A stretch of DNA of 64,000 nt from Arsenicibacter rosenii (GCF_001870735.1 NZ_MORL01000011.1:94360-158359); one strand, 5' to 3'. Shown: positions 1 to 10,568, counted from the first letter of the stretch. Notes: generated by a model not told the origin, from the sequence alone. A program made the numbers and translations.

Positions 1-221
1 ACCCTGCCTCTACCGGCCGGAATTTCAACGAAATCCTGCGTGTCATCGACTCCCTTCAATTAACGGCTGACTATCAGGTAGCCACGCCGGCCGACTGGAA
101 AGAAGGCGAAGATGTGATCGTGACGCCGGCGGTTCCGAACGATCAGCTGGAAGGAAAATTCCCGAAAGGCGTTACGTTTGTAAAACCATACCTGCGGGTA
201 ACCCCTCAGCCTAACAAATAG
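1..221 (+). CDS. Peroxiredoxin, C-terminal part (5' end outside window)
   Basis: The reading frame is open from the left edge and ends at TAG 219-221. The visible 72 residues begin PASTGRNFNEILRVIDSLQL and continue through a VPNDQLEGKFP stretch to a YLRVTPQP end. This matches the C-terminal dimerisation part of Prx6-type (1-Cys) peroxiredoxins, which reduce hydrogen peroxide and organic hydroperoxides in the cytoplasm. The peroxidatic cysteine lies upstream of the window, so catalytic class cannot be confirmed. A strong hairpin terminator follows 25 nt after the stop, so this is the last gene of its transcript. Confidence 0.85.
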   Translation, partial: PASTGRNFNEILRVIDSLQLTADYQVATPADWKEGEDVIVTPAVPNDQLEGKFPKGVTFVKPYLRVTPQPNK

Positions 222-245
222 CCGGTTGTGTAATCCTGCATGCGG

Positions 246-272
246 AAAGGTGAGCTAATGGCTCACCTTTTG
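246..272 (+). terminator. Rho-independent terminator after peroxiredoxin
   Basis: A perfect 10-bp stem AAAGGTGAGC / GCTCACCTTT (246-255 with 261-270) closes a 5-nt loop and runs into a T-rich tail. It separates the peroxiredoxin gene from the lysozyme gene. Confidence 0.8.
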
Positions 273-300
273 TATTTTTATGGCCCGAAATTGCTGATTC

Positions 301-1077
301 ATGAAAAGCCGCGTACTGGCCCGCATTTTGTCCCGCCGAAATTCATTCTGGATTGCGATCCTGCTGCTGATTCTTTCAGCATGGTGGGTGTTGCGTTCGT
401 GTTTTGGCGAACCCAACAAAGACTGGCGTTTTGTAAAAGCCTTTGGTATCAGGATGCCAATGCATTTTGCCCTCCACGGCATCGATGTATCTAAACACAA
501 CCGCCGGATCAACTGGACGAAAGTGAAGAACATGCGGGCCGAAGGCATTAAGATTCATTTTGTGTTCATCAAAGCCACCGAAGGCGCAACGCTGAGCGAC
601 AAACAATTCCCGATTAACTGGCGGGAGGCGAAGAACGCCAATATTTTACGGGGTGCCTATCACTTCTACCACCCAACCCGCGACCCGATCAAGCAGGCCA
701 ATAATTTCATTAATCGTGTTTCGTTGTCGAAAGGCGACTTTGCACCCGTGCTGGATTTTGAGGTAATCAACGGTGTTCCCGATGAGGAGCTGATTGACGG
801 ACTAAAAACGTGGCTGGAAGCCATTGAAGACCATTACGAGATCAAGCCGATTATCTACACCAACGCAACGCTGTATAAACGCTACATCAAAGGCAACTTC
901 GATAAGTACCCGCTCTGGATTGCCGACTACTCGAATACCCACCTCAATAAATACGACGCAGACCAGCTGTATATCTGGCAGCATAACCAAAGCGGCTGGG
1001 TCGACGGAATACGCGGCAAGGTCGATTTCAATGCCTTCGTTGCCGAACCCGACCGGATTACGGAGATTTGTCTGTAA
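301..1077 (+). CDS. Glycoside hydrolase family 25 lysozyme, membrane-anchored
   Basis: A 258-aa protein. Residues about 17-33 form one hydrophobic N-terminal segment (signal anchor), so the enzyme is probably exported or held facing the periplasm. The rest is a GH25 muramidase domain that cleaves the MurNAc-GlcNAc bond of peptidoglycan. Family motifs visible in order are GIDVSKHN, FIKATEG, GAYHFYHP, the catalytic-type DFEV, IIYTN, PLWIADY, IWQ and the closing VDFN. Length fits a single GH25 domain with an anchor. It is preceded by a terminator and followed by 413 bp of non-coding DNA, so it is monocistronic. A role in cell-wall remodelling is inferred; it is not near any phage gene. Confidence 0.9.
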   Translation: MKSRVLARILSRRNSFWIAILLLILSAWWVLRSCFGEPNKDWRFVKAFGIRMPMHFALHGIDVSKHNRRINWTKVKNMRAEGIKIHFVFIKATEGATLSDKQFPINWREAKNANILRGAYHFYHPTRDPIKQANNFINRVSLSKGDFAPVLDFEVINGVPDEELIDGLKTWLEAIEDHYEIKPIIYTNATLYKRYIKGNFDKYPLWIADYSNTHLNKYDADQLYIWQHNQSGWVDGIRGKVDFNAFVAEPDRITEICL

Positions 1078-1490
1078 GTTTTTAAACCACAGCTTTTTAA
1101 CCACAGAGGACACGGAGTAATGGCACGGAGTTACACAGAGTATCTTTTACCTTTCCTGATGTCCTGACTGTCCTTACCGTTTTCCGGCAGATGCCGGTAC
1201 ACACATCCGCTCTTTCGTTTTTTCGTTCTGTCACTCTTTAATAAAACGCCGAAAGCGTCCTGCGAAAACAGGGCGCCTTCAGGTGATGTGGATGTGTCGG
1301 AGCGTGGATAAGCCGGCTATTAATGCCTGCCTTGCTGATTCATTTTCTGGTGTAGATTTTAAAGAATCAGCAAAACTTGCTAAGTTGTGTTGTGCTTTAA
1401 AACTTGTTACAAATTTACGTCGGTGCGTATTAACCAACATCCCCTACCCTGGGGGTATTTGCCGCTATACGTAACCGTGCTTACTTTTTT
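1078..1490. other. Intergenic region with an ACCACAGAGG-type repeat
   Basis: 413 bp without a convincing gene. At about 1099-1140 lies a degenerate purine-rich repeat built from CCACAGAGGACACGGAG, CACGGAG and ACACAGAG units, a style of short dispersed repeat also seen as a full hairpin at 10,493-10,568. The rest holds no hairpin with a T tract. The part near 1,440-1,490 probably carries the promoter of the following regulator, but no clear TAnnTTTG box is visible. Confidence 0.5.
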
Positions 1491-2318
1491 ATGCAGCTTT
1501 TTACCGTTGAAGAGGAATACAAGCGTATCCAAACCTTTGTAAACACACTTTACCCCGATCCTGATTCTTTTCAAAAAGTTATTTCGCCGGAACTACAGGC
1601 AGACGAACTGAACAAGCTGAAGCAGGGGCTTCGTACCGAACAATTCTTTTTCGTCGTCGATTTTGTGACTCTGACCCTATCCCATGCCACAGGACTAGAA
1701 GCCCTCGGATACAAGGATGATATCTTTACGTTCCGTAAGTACCTCAGCATGATTCCGAATGGCGGTATGCTCCAGTTGATCACATTGCTGGGCAAACAGA
1801 CCTTTCGCATGGCAGACCATACGTCAACGTCGTTTCTGAGCCCTAAGCTTGTGTCTAACATCCCTCTGCAACACGCCAATGGCCGGACATTACTGCTCAA
1901 ACGAACCATTTCGCCCTGGCAGCTCAATCAGGATGGGAAGATTACGGCCTATCTTTCTGAATTTGTCATTCTGAAAGAGTACGAAGGAGAACCCCTGAAT
2001 CCGCGGTTTCTGGATGTTGATCCCGTTAAGGAACAGGCATACAATCAGATCATCCGGCAGTTGTTTGCCAACCTGCCAGCCAAACAGAATCTGTTTTCAC
2101 CCAAGGAAATGGAAATTCTCCGGCTCTATGCCGCTGATCAGCAGGGTTCGCTTACCGCTAAAGAAATCGCGCAGGCGACGCAGACACAACCCCTGACCAT
2201 TCAGGGATATCATAAAACGATCCTGACTAAGGCAAAACAAATGTTCGGGGACGATCTGCCGGTTAAAACGGCCCGCGATGTCAGTACGTTTCTCCAGAAA
2301 AACCGGTTATTGTCCTGA
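1491..2318 (+). CDS. LuxR-type helix-turn-helix transcriptional regulator
   Basis: A 275-aa protein. The C-terminal 75 residues contain an HTH of the LuxR/GerE kind: LFSPKEMEILRLYA, then LTAKEIAQATQTQPLTIQGY and a tail with KTARDVSTFL. The N-terminal 180 residues look like a PAS-like sensory domain (VVDFVTLTLSHATGLEALGY, then KYLSMI) rather than a phosphoreceiver, because no Asp phosphorylation pocket is visible. It is probably a one-component DNA-binding regulator of unknown signal and target. Its last 12 nt overlap the convergent gene at 2,307-3,044. Confidence 0.75.
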   Translation: MQLFTVEEEYKRIQTFVNTLYPDPDSFQKVISPELQADELNKLKQGLRTEQFFFVVDFVTLTLSHATGLEALGYKDDIFTFRKYLSMIPNGGMLQLITLLGKQTFRMADHTSTSFLSPKLVSNIPLQHANGRTLLLKRTISPWQLNQDGKITAYLSEFVILKEYEGEPLNPRFLDVDPVKEQAYNQIIRQLFANLPAKQNLFSPKEMEILRLYAADQQGSLTAKEIAQATQTQPLTIQGYHKTILTKAKQMFGDDLPVKTARDVSTFLQKNRLLS

Positions 2319-3044
2319 AAACCGCGTATGGGCCAATGGTTCAAGGATAAACTTCCGGACCATGGCCCGTACCAGCCGGGTACGCATCCGCCGGATGGGC
2401 GTTGTATAGATTTCAAGGAGCTTTGTGTCATCGTTGGTTTCGCCACCGTCGGTAAACACTTCGCCGTGGTAGAAGGAGTGGGACATGACCATCTTCTGCA
2501 GCATTTTGACTTTTTTCTCAATGCTACCGCCCATTAATACGGTTTTACCGGTTCCAATCGCCAGCCGCCTTGCCTGATTCAGCATAACAAGGTAAAACTG
2601 TAGCTTATAACGGAGCGGCAACCCTGGTTTCAGCCAGTTGCAGCATGATTCGACAATATCGGCAGCATGCAGGTCGCTGGCATCGAGCAGTTTTTCGGCC
2701 AGACCCGGTTTCAGGTAAGAAAAGTAACGAAGCGGCTGCCGTTCGACAGTGTTCAGCACAAACCCGCCGACACACTCCCAGCCCCGGTAAAACTGAATGA
2801 CAAACGCTGACCGCAGGTAGGGCATGGGTACTTCATTGCCCGACAAGCGCCGGTAGGCCTCCCGAAAGCGGATCAATTCGGTTTCGGTATCCACCACGGC
2901 AAAGTAAAACGGGAGCGTCTGAACCCGTTCAGGCGCATAGGCATCAACGAAAATGTCAGGAAGAACAGGTAGCGCGTAAGTGTTTTCCATAGGCAAAACG
3001 TGCAGGCGTTCAATGTAGATTTGTGTGAGAAGGTGGGGTGACAT
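2307..3044 (-). CDS. Conserved hypothetical protein
   Basis: A 245-aa protein with no signal peptide or membrane segment that I can recognise. Codon use looks like its neighbours and the frame is intact, so it is likely real. A second in-frame Met at 2,990 (MENTYALPVLPDIF) could be the true start. The middle part (FYFAVVDTETELIRFREAYRRL, then AFVIQFYRGWECVGGF) vaguely resembles acyltransferase-like alpha/beta proteins, but I see no diagnostic motif. It converges on the LuxR-type gene with a 12-nt overlap. Function unknown. Confidence 0.6.
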   Translation of the reverse strand: MSPHLLTQIYIERLHVLPMENTYALPVLPDIFVDAYAPERVQTLPFYFAVVDTETELIRFREAYRRLSGNEVPMPYLRSAFVIQFYRGWECVGGFVLNTVERQPLRYFSYLKPGLAEKLLDASDLHAADIVESCCNWLKPGLPLRYKLQFYLVMLNQARRLAIGTGKTVLMGGSIEKKVKMLQKMVMSHSFYHGEVFTDGGETNDDTKLLEIYTTPIRRMRTRLVRAMVRKFILEPLAHTRFSGQ

Positions 3045-3256
3045 GCACCTCGTTTAGTACACTAAAATACGCTTTTTTTATCGTTAAAACAAGGTTTTTC
3101 AGGCTGTTCAGCGCACTTTTCAAGGCGGGGAGGCAGGTTCGCGTCAGGCAGTTTTCCGGTCTCTATGTCGTTATTTCTACCCCCCTGAGAAGCGGTACGT
3201 TTATCGTTACCGGCAAAATTCCGATATTCGCCCATCAAACAAACCACTGAATTTAG

Positions 3257-4915
<1,659 letters not shown>

Positions 4916-4943
4916 AACATTGCAACTTACTGCTCTGTTAATG

Positions 4944-4974
4944 GGGTGTGATCAGCTGATTGCACCCTTTTTTT
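4944..4974 (+). terminator. Rho-independent terminator of pgi
   Basis: A hairpin GGGTGTGATC...GATTGCACCC with two wobble pairs in the middle of the stem is followed by seven T residues. Confidence 0.8.
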
Positions 4975-5015
4975 GGGCTGGTCCGTCTAGCTTACTTATC
5001 AACTCAACAAACGTT

Positions 5016-5858
5016 ATGAACGCTATGAAAAAGTCAGTATTTGCACTTTGCCTGTTGGGCGCCGGTGCCGTATATGGTCAGACCATGAACTCGTCGACAA
5101 CCACTACTACAACGACAACCTATGATTCGACCAACCGTGCGAATAATGGGGCGACAATGAGTACGCCGATGTACAACAACAATACATCGACAACCGGGAC
5201 GACTACATACGACAACGGCATGAACAATACAGGCTCGTCGGACATGAACTCGCGGAACAGCTACAACAGCACCACCACCACGACGACTACGACCGATTAC
5301 AGCAGTGACTCAAAAGACCGGAACGGCACGCGCGCCGACGGCAAGCAGGGACGTTTCGGTATCTACGCCGGGGTGAATTTCTCACGCTTCATCAATGAGC
5401 CGATTCCAGATAACGCATACCGCGCAGGTTGGCAGGCTGGTCTTTATGGTCGTTCGGGCGGTACGGTATTCGGGCAAATCGGTCTGGAATACCGCAATTC
5501 AACGTCGAACCTGATTCGCTCCGGTTCAGGAACAACGGTAAGCGAAGTTCGTGGTAAAATCGATCAGCACTTCCTGGCTATTCCTGCTTATGTAGGTTTA
5601 CGGATCGGTGGTGTGGCAGGGCTGCGGATTCAGGCTGGTGCCGAGTTAGCTTCGCTGGTAGCGATTGGCAACAACAATTTCCAGCTGGGTAAAGATGACC
5701 TGAACCGTACGATCCTGAACGGGTTGGTAGGCGCTGGTATAAACCTTGGTCCGCTCACATTAGATGCCGTATATAACCACGGTTTTGCTAATGTATTTGA
5801 CAATGGTGCCGACACCAAACGCCGGATTCTGGCATTTAACTTAGGCTTCCGCTTCTAA
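5016..5858 (+). CDS. Outer-membrane beta-barrel protein, PorT-like
   Basis: Taken from ATG 5,016 (MNAMKKSVFALCLLG), the protein has 280 aa. The frame is open further upstream, but that would place the pgi terminator inside the gene. A Sec signal peptide ends near VYGQ. Residues about 20-100 are low-complexity Thr/Ser/Asn (long TTTTTTT-like runs). The C-terminal 170 residues have alternating hydrophobic strands and end LAFNLGFRF, the aromatic terminus of an outer-membrane barrel. It has the same length and the same barrel pattern as the next gene (FGIYAGVNFSRF versus FGVYTGANSTRF), so the two are tandem paralogues. Function unknown. Confidence 0.8.
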   Translation: MNAMKKSVFALCLLGAGAVYGQTMNSSTTTTTTTTYDSTNRANNGATMSTPMYNNNTSTTGTTTYDNGMNNTGSSDMNSRNSYNSTTTTTTTTDYSSDSKDRNGTRADGKQGRFGIYAGVNFSRFINEPIPDNAYRAGWQAGLYGRSGGTVFGQIGLEYRNSTSNLIRSGSGTTVSEVRGKIDQHFLAIPAYVGLRIGGVAGLRIQAGAELASLVAIGNNNFQLGKDDLNRTILNGLVGAGINLGPLTLDAVYNHGFANVFDNGADTKRRILAFNLGFRF

Positions 5859-5887
5859 CAAGCGTGCCGGATTATACTTCATCACCT

Positions 5888-5914
5888 GGCTGCCCTCAAC
5901 GGGCAGCCTTTTTT
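5888..5914 (+). terminator. Rho-independent terminator
   Basis: A perfect 8-bp stem GGCTGCCC / GGGCAGCC with a 5-nt loop is followed by six T residues. Confidence 0.85.
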
Positions 5915-5986
5915 ATGGCTATTCCCTCAAACTAACAAACAATACAGCTACATCCCTGTTAAATTGATAGATTAACTCAATACGTT

Positions 5987-6829
5987 ATGAACAACAAATG
6001 GACTCTCTTAATCCTGGCCACGGCTACAATTGGCTTATCAACTGCCGCCTTTGGTCAGCGTACTTATGACTCAAACCGCAACGGACGCGGCTATGAAAAT
6101 GAGTACCCGCGCCGGTACGATGACCGGTACGACCGCCGTAACGACAATTACCGCGCTCAGCCGGATAACCGCGAATTGCAGCGGGCTTATGATGAAGGCT
6201 ATCAGGACGGCAGGCGCGACGCCAAAGAAATGTTGCGGTCAGAATATAACCGCGATCAGGCCAGGGAAAAAGACAACCGTAAGTCGGATTATAAAAACTT
6301 TACATTCGGTGTTTATACCGGTGCCAACTCTACCCGTTTTGAAGGGGAGGATGTAAACGGCAATGCTTTGCGTGGTCGTCTGGGCTGGCAGTTTGGTGCG
6401 TTTGTTCGGGGCGGAGGCCGGTTATACGGTCAGATCGGTGCGGAGTACCTTACCTCAAGCTCCGATTTTTACCAGGCAGGCGATGGTGCTTCAGTTGACG
6501 ATATCACCTCACAGATTGACCTGCGCTACGTACACGTTCCGGCCTACATTGGCTTTAAACTGGCCGAATCAAAGCGGGGAATATCAGCGGTACGCCTGCA
6601 GGTTGGTGCCGAATTCGCCACGCCGGTTGGCAACAACAACAACAAGGATTTCGGTTTTGAACGCAGCGATTTCCAGAATGCGACTTTAAGCGGTCTGGCC
6701 AATCTTGGGTTTGATGCAGGTCCGCTGTTTCTGGATCTGGTTTATCACCACGGTTTTGCGGATGTTCTGAAAGACCAAAGTAACTCGAAACGCCGGATTC
6801 TGGGCGTTAACGTTGGTCTGAAGTTCTAG
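5987..6829 (+). CDS. Outer-membrane beta-barrel protein, PorT-like (paralogue)
   Basis: A 280-aa protein with a signal peptide ending AAFGQ. A charged, Arg/Asp/Tyr-rich linker (about residues 25-100, with YENEYPRRYDDRYDRR) replaces the Thr-rich linker of the preceding paralogue. The barrel domain from about residue 105 (FTFGVYTGANSTRFEGED) ends RRILGVNVGLKF. The barrel sequences of the two genes align along their length, pointing to tandem duplication with fast divergence of the linker. Its role at the cell surface is unknown. Confidence 0.8.
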   Translation: MNNKWTLLILATATIGLSTAAFGQRTYDSNRNGRGYENEYPRRYDDRYDRRNDNYRAQPDNRELQRAYDEGYQDGRRDAKEMLRSEYNRDQAREKDNRKSDYKNFTFGVYTGANSTRFEGEDVNGNALRGRLGWQFGAFVRGGGRLYGQIGAEYLTSSSDFYQAGDGASVDDITSQIDLRYVHVPAYIGFKLAESKRGISAVRLQVGAEFATPVGNNNNKDFGFERSDFQNATLSGLANLGFDAGPLFLDLVYHHGFADVLKDQSNSKRRILGVNVGLKF

Positions 6830-6901
6830 AGCTATTTCCCGAAAACACCCGGCTGGTCGGTTTATGGATAAGGTAGTTTATCTTCCTTGCCATAAACCGA
6901 C

Positions 6902-6909
6902 TATCTTTG
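6902..6909 (+). promoter_or_regulatory. Bacteroidetes -7 box (TATCTTTG)
   Basis: TATCTTTG is an exact match to the TAnnTTTG -7 element of the Bacteroidetes primary sigma factor. It lies only 4 nt before the ATG at 6,914, so transcription would begin at or just after the start codon and the mRNA would be nearly leaderless, unless a further upstream promoter is used. The -33 partner is weak. Confidence 0.5.
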
Positions 6910-6913
6910 TTTT

Positions 6914-7480
6914 ATGAACACCCTATTTCCCATTTTTGTCAAGGTCGAACAGCTTCAGCTGCTTATTGTCGGGGGCGGTTACGTCGGTCTGGAAAAAGTA
7001 ACGGCTGTGTTATCCAATGCGCCGGCAGCACCCGTTACGCTGGTGGCCCCCGAAATCCGTGATGAGATCCGTGAACTCGCCGGCCAGTACCCGAACCTGA
7101 CATTGGTGACAGACCTGTACCACAAAAACTATCTTACGGGAAAGGACCTGGTGATTGTGGGAACCAACGACAAGGCGGTCAACCAGCAGATACAGCAGGA
7201 TTGTAAGGCGCAGAAGATTCTGGTGAATGTGGCTGACACGCCTGCCCTGTGCGACTTTTACCTTAGCTCGGTAGTCAAAAAGGGAGATCTGAAAATAGCA
7301 GTGTCAACCAACGGAAAGTCGCCCACGTTTGCCAAGCGCTTCCGCGAAGTACTGGAAGAGATTTTACCCGACAGTTTACAGGAAACCCTTGATAACCTGA
7401 CCCAGATACGGAACAAACTCAAAGGCGATTTTCAGGAAAAGCTGGAGCGGCTGAACGAAATCACCCGCGTTATGAAGTAA
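6914..7480 (+). CDS. Precorrin-2 dehydrogenase / siroheme synthase N-terminal domain
   Basis: A 188-aa protein equivalent to the N-terminal half of CysG or to Met8/SirC. It would oxidise precorrin-2 to sirohydrochlorin with NAD+ in siroheme synthesis. The NAD-binding Rossmann motif LLIVGGGYVGLEK is near residue 17, followed by VTLVAPE, VIVGTNDKAVN and VNVADTPALCDFYLSSVV. The GKSPTFAKRFREVLEEILP segment is typical of the dimerisation region. No methyltransferase domain follows, so it is the single-domain form. No siroheme partner gene is adjacent. Confidence 0.88.
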   Translation: MNTLFPIFVKVEQLQLLIVGGGYVGLEKVTAVLSNAPAAPVTLVAPEIRDEIRELAGQYPNLTLVTDLYHKNYLTGKDLVIVGTNDKAVNQQIQQDCKAQKILVNVADTPALCDFYLSSVVKKGDLKIAVSTNGKSPTFAKRFREVLEEILPDSLQETLDNLTQIRNKLKGDFQEKLERLNEITRVMK

Positions 7481-7481
7481 C

Positions 7482-7796
7482 CTAACGATTACGCAGGATA
7501 AAGAAGTAAATTACGCCGGCAAGGGCCACATAACTGATTATGAGCCACTTTTTTTTCTGGTCAAACTCAAGAGGCTGGTGGTAATAATCATACACCATCG
7601 AGGTTGACAAACCCAATACCATCAGAAAGAACGAGAACACCCCGAAATCTGTTCGGTAAACACTGAAAGCATGCATGAACCGTGCGCCTGAGACAATGTA
7701 GAGAAGCCAGAAACCAAAACCAAGCCGGTATAGGTAAACGCTCAGACGGCGGTCGTTCTTTATATCGAAAAGGTCACTTGAAAATCGTTCTGACAT
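7482..7796 (-). CDS. Small multi-pass membrane protein of unknown function
   Basis: A 104-aa protein with three predicted transmembrane stretches (around LGFGFWLLYIVSGA, FGVFSFFLMVLGLSTSMV and KWLIISYVALAGVIYFFI). It ends FILRNR, with positively charged residues between segments. No family is recognised. It converges on the precorrin-2 dehydrogenase gene with one base between the stops and is divergent from osmC. Confidence 0.65.
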   Translation of the reverse strand: MSERFSSDLFDIKNDRRLSVYLYRLGFGFWLLYIVSGARFMHAFSVYRTDFGVFSFFLMVLGLSTSMVYDYYHQPLEFDQKKKWLIISYVALAGVIYFFILRNR

Positions 7797-7856
7797 GGCT
7801 TTCGGTTATTCTTTTTGGTGAAGTTACTAATTTTACAACGTAAAAACAACCATTTT

Positions 7857-8318
7857 ATGCTTGATTCCCAAACTGTTGATACAACAACCGAATATAATAC
7901 GATGACGGTTGAACTGGCCCGCGTGGACGATGCCTTTCATTTTGCTGCCACCGGTGTGTCAGGGGTTAAGTTAGATATTGATGCGGCTACCGACATCGGC
8001 GGCCACAATGCCGGTGCCCGTCCGATGGAGATGCTGCTGATGGGACTGGCCGGCTGTTCGGCCATTGACGTGATTCTGATTCTGCAAAAACAGAAGCAGG
8101 TTATCGAAGACTTCAAACTGTCGGTATCAGGCAAACGCGAGAAAGGCGCTACGCCTGCTCCCTTCAAGGCGATTCACATTACCTACCGGCTGAAAGGCCA
8201 GCTCGACGAAGCCAAAGTAAAACGGGCGATTGACCTGTCGATGGATAAATACTGTTCAGCCACAGCCCAGCTCCGGCCCACGGCTGATATTACCTACTCA
8301 TTCGAGATTACCGCTTAA
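7857..8318 (+). CDS. OsmC family protein
   Basis: Taken from ATG 7,857 ([14 protein letters not shown]), 153 aa; a start 42 nt upstream is possible but adds an atypical leader. OsmC/Ohr proteins are thiol peroxidases that reduce organic hydroperoxides through two cysteines. Here the [22 protein letters not shown] helix carries the first cysteine and [16 protein letters not shown] the second, so both redox residues are present. The stop is 5 nt before the thyA start, so the two genes probably share a transcript. Confidence 0.88.
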   Translation: MLDSQTVDTTTEYNTMTVELARVDDAFHFAATGVSGVKLDIDAATDIGGHNAGARPMEMLLMGLAGCSAIDVILILQKQKQVIEDFKLSVSGKREKGATPAPFKAIHITYRLKGQLDEAKVKRAIDLSMDKYCSATAQLRPTADITYSFEITA

Positions 8319-8323
8319 GTTTC

Positions 8324-9145
8324 ATGCAACAATACCACGACCTGCTACGCTTTATCCTGAAAGAAGGCGCCCGCAAAACCGACCGTACCGGCACCGGTAC
8401 GATCAGCGTGTTCGGGTACCAGATGCGTTTTAACCTTCGGGAGGGCTTTCCGCTGGTAACGACCAAAAAAGTACACCTGAAATCGGTCATTCACGAGCTG
8501 CTCTGGTTTATCAAGGGCGATACGAATATCAAGTATCTCAAAGACAACGGCGTGTCGATCTGGGACGAGTGGGCCGACGAAAACGGCGAACTGGGTCCGG
8601 TATACGGCAAACAGTGGCGGCGCTGGGAATCTCCCACGGGCGAGACCATCGACCAGTTGCAGGATGTGCTGAACCAGCTGAAGACTAAACCGGATTCGCG
8701 CCGGATCATTATTTCGGCCTGGAACCCGGCCGAGGTGCCGAATATGGCCCTTCCCCCCTGCCATGCGTTTATTCAGTTCTACGTTGCCCCGGCCGATCCC
8801 GAAAAAGGCGAAACCAAAGCCAAACTGTCGTGCCAGCTCTACCAGCGCAGCGCCGACGTGTTTCTGGGTGTGCCGTTCAACATCGCGTCGTATGCCCTGA
8901 TGACTATGATGATTGCGCAGGAATGCGGTCTGGAAGCGTACGAGTTTATCTGGACCGGCGGCGATACGCACATCTACCTCAACCACCTCGACCAGGTAGA
9001 AACGCAGCTGTCGCGCGAACCACGGCCGTTGCCAACCATGCGGTTAAATCCGGATGTATCCTCGGTTTTTGATTTTACGTACGCCGATTTTACCCTCGAA
9101 AATTACGATCCGTATCCGGCGATCAAAGCCCCTGTCGCCGTTTAA
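8324..9145 (+). CDS. thyA: Thymidylate synthase
   Basis: A 273-aa protein that methylates dUMP to dTMP with methylenetetrahydrofolate. Visible hallmarks are the N-terminal [16 protein letters not shown], the [12 protein letters not shown] active-site cysteine loop, [27 protein letters not shown] motif and [13 protein letters not shown]. It is slightly longer than the 264-aa E. coli enzyme because of a short charged insertion ([11 protein letters not shown]) just after the active-site strand. It follows osmC by 5 nt. No folA is adjacent in this window. Confidence 0.97.
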   Translation: MQQYHDLLRFILKEGARKTDRTGTGTISVFGYQMRFNLREGFPLVTTKKVHLKSVIHELLWFIKGDTNIKYLKDNGVSIWDEWADENGELGPVYGKQWRRWESPTGETIDQLQDVLNQLKTKPDSRRIIISAWNPAEVPNMALPPCHAFIQFYVAPADPEKGETKAKLSCQLYQRSADVFLGVPFNIASYALMTMMIAQECGLEAYEFIWTGGDTHIYLNHLDQVETQLSREPRPLPTMRLNPDVSSVFDFTYADFTLENYDPYPAIKAPVAV

Positions 9146-9195
9146 TATAATGAAAGCGGATACCATAAACCGGTGTCCGCTTTCCGCTTAACCTT

Positions 9196-9981
9196 ATGTT
9201 CGAATTTCATAAAGACCGTATTGCGTATTTTCACCAGCAAACGATCAACGCCGAGAAATACGTCATTCCGTTTATCGAAGAGACCTTCGCGCTCCGGCCG
9301 GGTATGCGCGTACTGGAAGTCGGTTCGGGTGAGGGAGGCGTACTGAAAGCGTTTACCAACCGTGGCTGCATCGGCGTCGGCGTTGAGCTTGTGGCCGGTA
9401 AAGTCGACATTGCCAGGCAGATGATGGCTGATGAGATTGCCGCCGGCAAGGCTACGTTCTCGCAGAAAGACATTTACCTGGTCGACATCAGACAGGAATT
9501 CGGCGACCTCTTCGACCTGATTGTGCTGAAAGATGTGATTGAGCACATTCACGATCAGGAGCGGTGTCTGCAGTTGCTGAAGACGTTTCTGAAGCCGGGC
9601 GGGGCCATTTACTTTGGGTTTCCGCCCTGGCAGATGCCGTTTGGCGGTCACCAGCAGGTTTGCCGCAATAAGCTGCTGTCTACGCTGCCCTATTATCACC
9701 TGCTGCCACGACCGTTGTACGCTGCCTTTTTGCGGGCCTTCGGTCAGGAGCCGCGGGATCTGCTCGAAATTAAGGATACCGGCATCTCAATCGAGCGTTT
9801 CGAACGGATTGTGAAGCAAACCGGCTACCGGACCGCTAACCGCCGTCATTATCTGATTAATCCGATTTACGAGTTTAAGTTTAAGCTGAAACCCCGTGAA
9901 CAGTTTGGCCTGATTACCCATATTCCGTACCTGCGTAATTTTGTAACAACGTGTGTGTATTACCTGATACAACCGGTGTAA
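9196..9981 (+). CDS. Class I SAM-dependent methyltransferase
   Basis: A 261-aa protein with a Rossmann methyltransferase fold. Motif I is VLEVGSGEGGVLKAF (about residues 36-50), motif II GVELVAGKVDIA, and a D-containing LIVLKDVIEHIHD strand follows, then LLKTFLKPGGAIYFGFPPW. Substrate is unknown. The C-terminal half (RRHYLINPIYEFKFKLKPRE) has a sequence typical of Bacteroidetes methyltransferases acting on envelope or lipid-linked sugars, but that is only a guess. Confidence 0.82.
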   Translation: MFEFHKDRIAYFHQQTINAEKYVIPFIEETFALRPGMRVLEVGSGEGGVLKAFTNRGCIGVGVELVAGKVDIARQMMADEIAAGKATFSQKDIYLVDIRQEFGDLFDLIVLKDVIEHIHDQERCLQLLKTFLKPGGAIYFGFPPWQMPFGGHQQVCRNKLLSTLPYYHLLPRPLYAAFLRAFGQEPRDLLEIKDTGISIERFERIVKQTGYRTANRRHYLINPIYEFKFKLKPREQFGLITHIPYLRNFVTTCVYYLIQPV

Positions 9982-10034
9982 ATCCGGCTGTATCACCTCT
10001 ATAAGCCTTTTACCCTTAATTCCTTTAAACCTTT

Positions 10035-10487
10035 ATGCACATCCGGTACATGGTAATAGCTGCCTTGCTGGCAGTTAGTTTTGCGTCCTGTCAGCAAGCC
10101 CCAACTGACCATTCGCTGCCACTGAAAGGCACCTGGGAGCTGGTAGATGCCACAACAATTGAACAGGATTCTTCCTATTCGACGTTTGATGCCTCACACA
10201 AGATGATTAAAATCATCAACGACACCCATTTTGCCTTTCTGAACCACAGCGCACAACCCGCCGATTCAGCAAAGCATTTCTTTTCGGCCGGTGGCGGAAC
10301 GTATACACTGACAGACAGCACGTATACCGAACACCTGGATTACTTCAGCGATCCGGCCTGGGAACACCATACCTTTGCCTTTACCGTAACCCTCCGGAAC
10401 GATACACTGATCCAGAAAGGTGTCGAGAAGGTTGAGAAACTGGGCATCGACCGGGTGATTATTGAAAAGTACGTGCGGAGTAAGTAG
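10035..10487 (+). CDS. Lipocalin-like lipoprotein of unknown function
   Basis: A 150-aa protein with a lipoprotein signal peptide (VSFASC lipobox, Cys19 or nearby). The mature part starts with LKGTWELVDATTIEQDSS and continues in beta strands (GGTYTLTDSTYTEHLDYF, FAFTVTLRNDTLIQKG), resembling the small lipocalin-like and DUF4488-type proteins common in Bacteroidetes. It would sit on the periplasmic or outer face of a membrane. Ligand unknown. Confidence 0.7.
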   Translation: MHIRYMVIAALLAVSFASCQQAPTDHSLPLKGTWELVDATTIEQDSSYSTFDASHKMIKIINDTHFAFLNHSAQPADSAKHFFSAGGGTYTLTDSTYTEHLDYFSDPAWEHHTFAFTVTLRNDTLIQKGVEKVEKLGIDRVIIEKYVRSK

Positions 10488-10492
10488 TTTTG

Positions 10493-10568
10493 AACCACAA
10501 AGGCAATAAGAAATGAAGCAGCACGAAGTTTTTCTTCGTGTATCTTTCCGGCCTTGGTGCCTTTGTGG
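10493..10568. repeat. Dispersed hairpin repeat of the CCACAAAGGCA type
   Basis: Two nested perfect hairpins: an outer 11-bp arm pair CCACAAAGGCA (10,495-10,505) / TGCCTTTGTGG (10,558-10,568), and an inner CACGAAG (10,522-10,528) / CTTCGTG (10,534-10,540). It fills most of the gap between two genes. It resembles the degenerate repeat at about 1,099-1,140, so it is probably a multicopy genomic element rather than a plain terminator. Confidence 0.6.
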
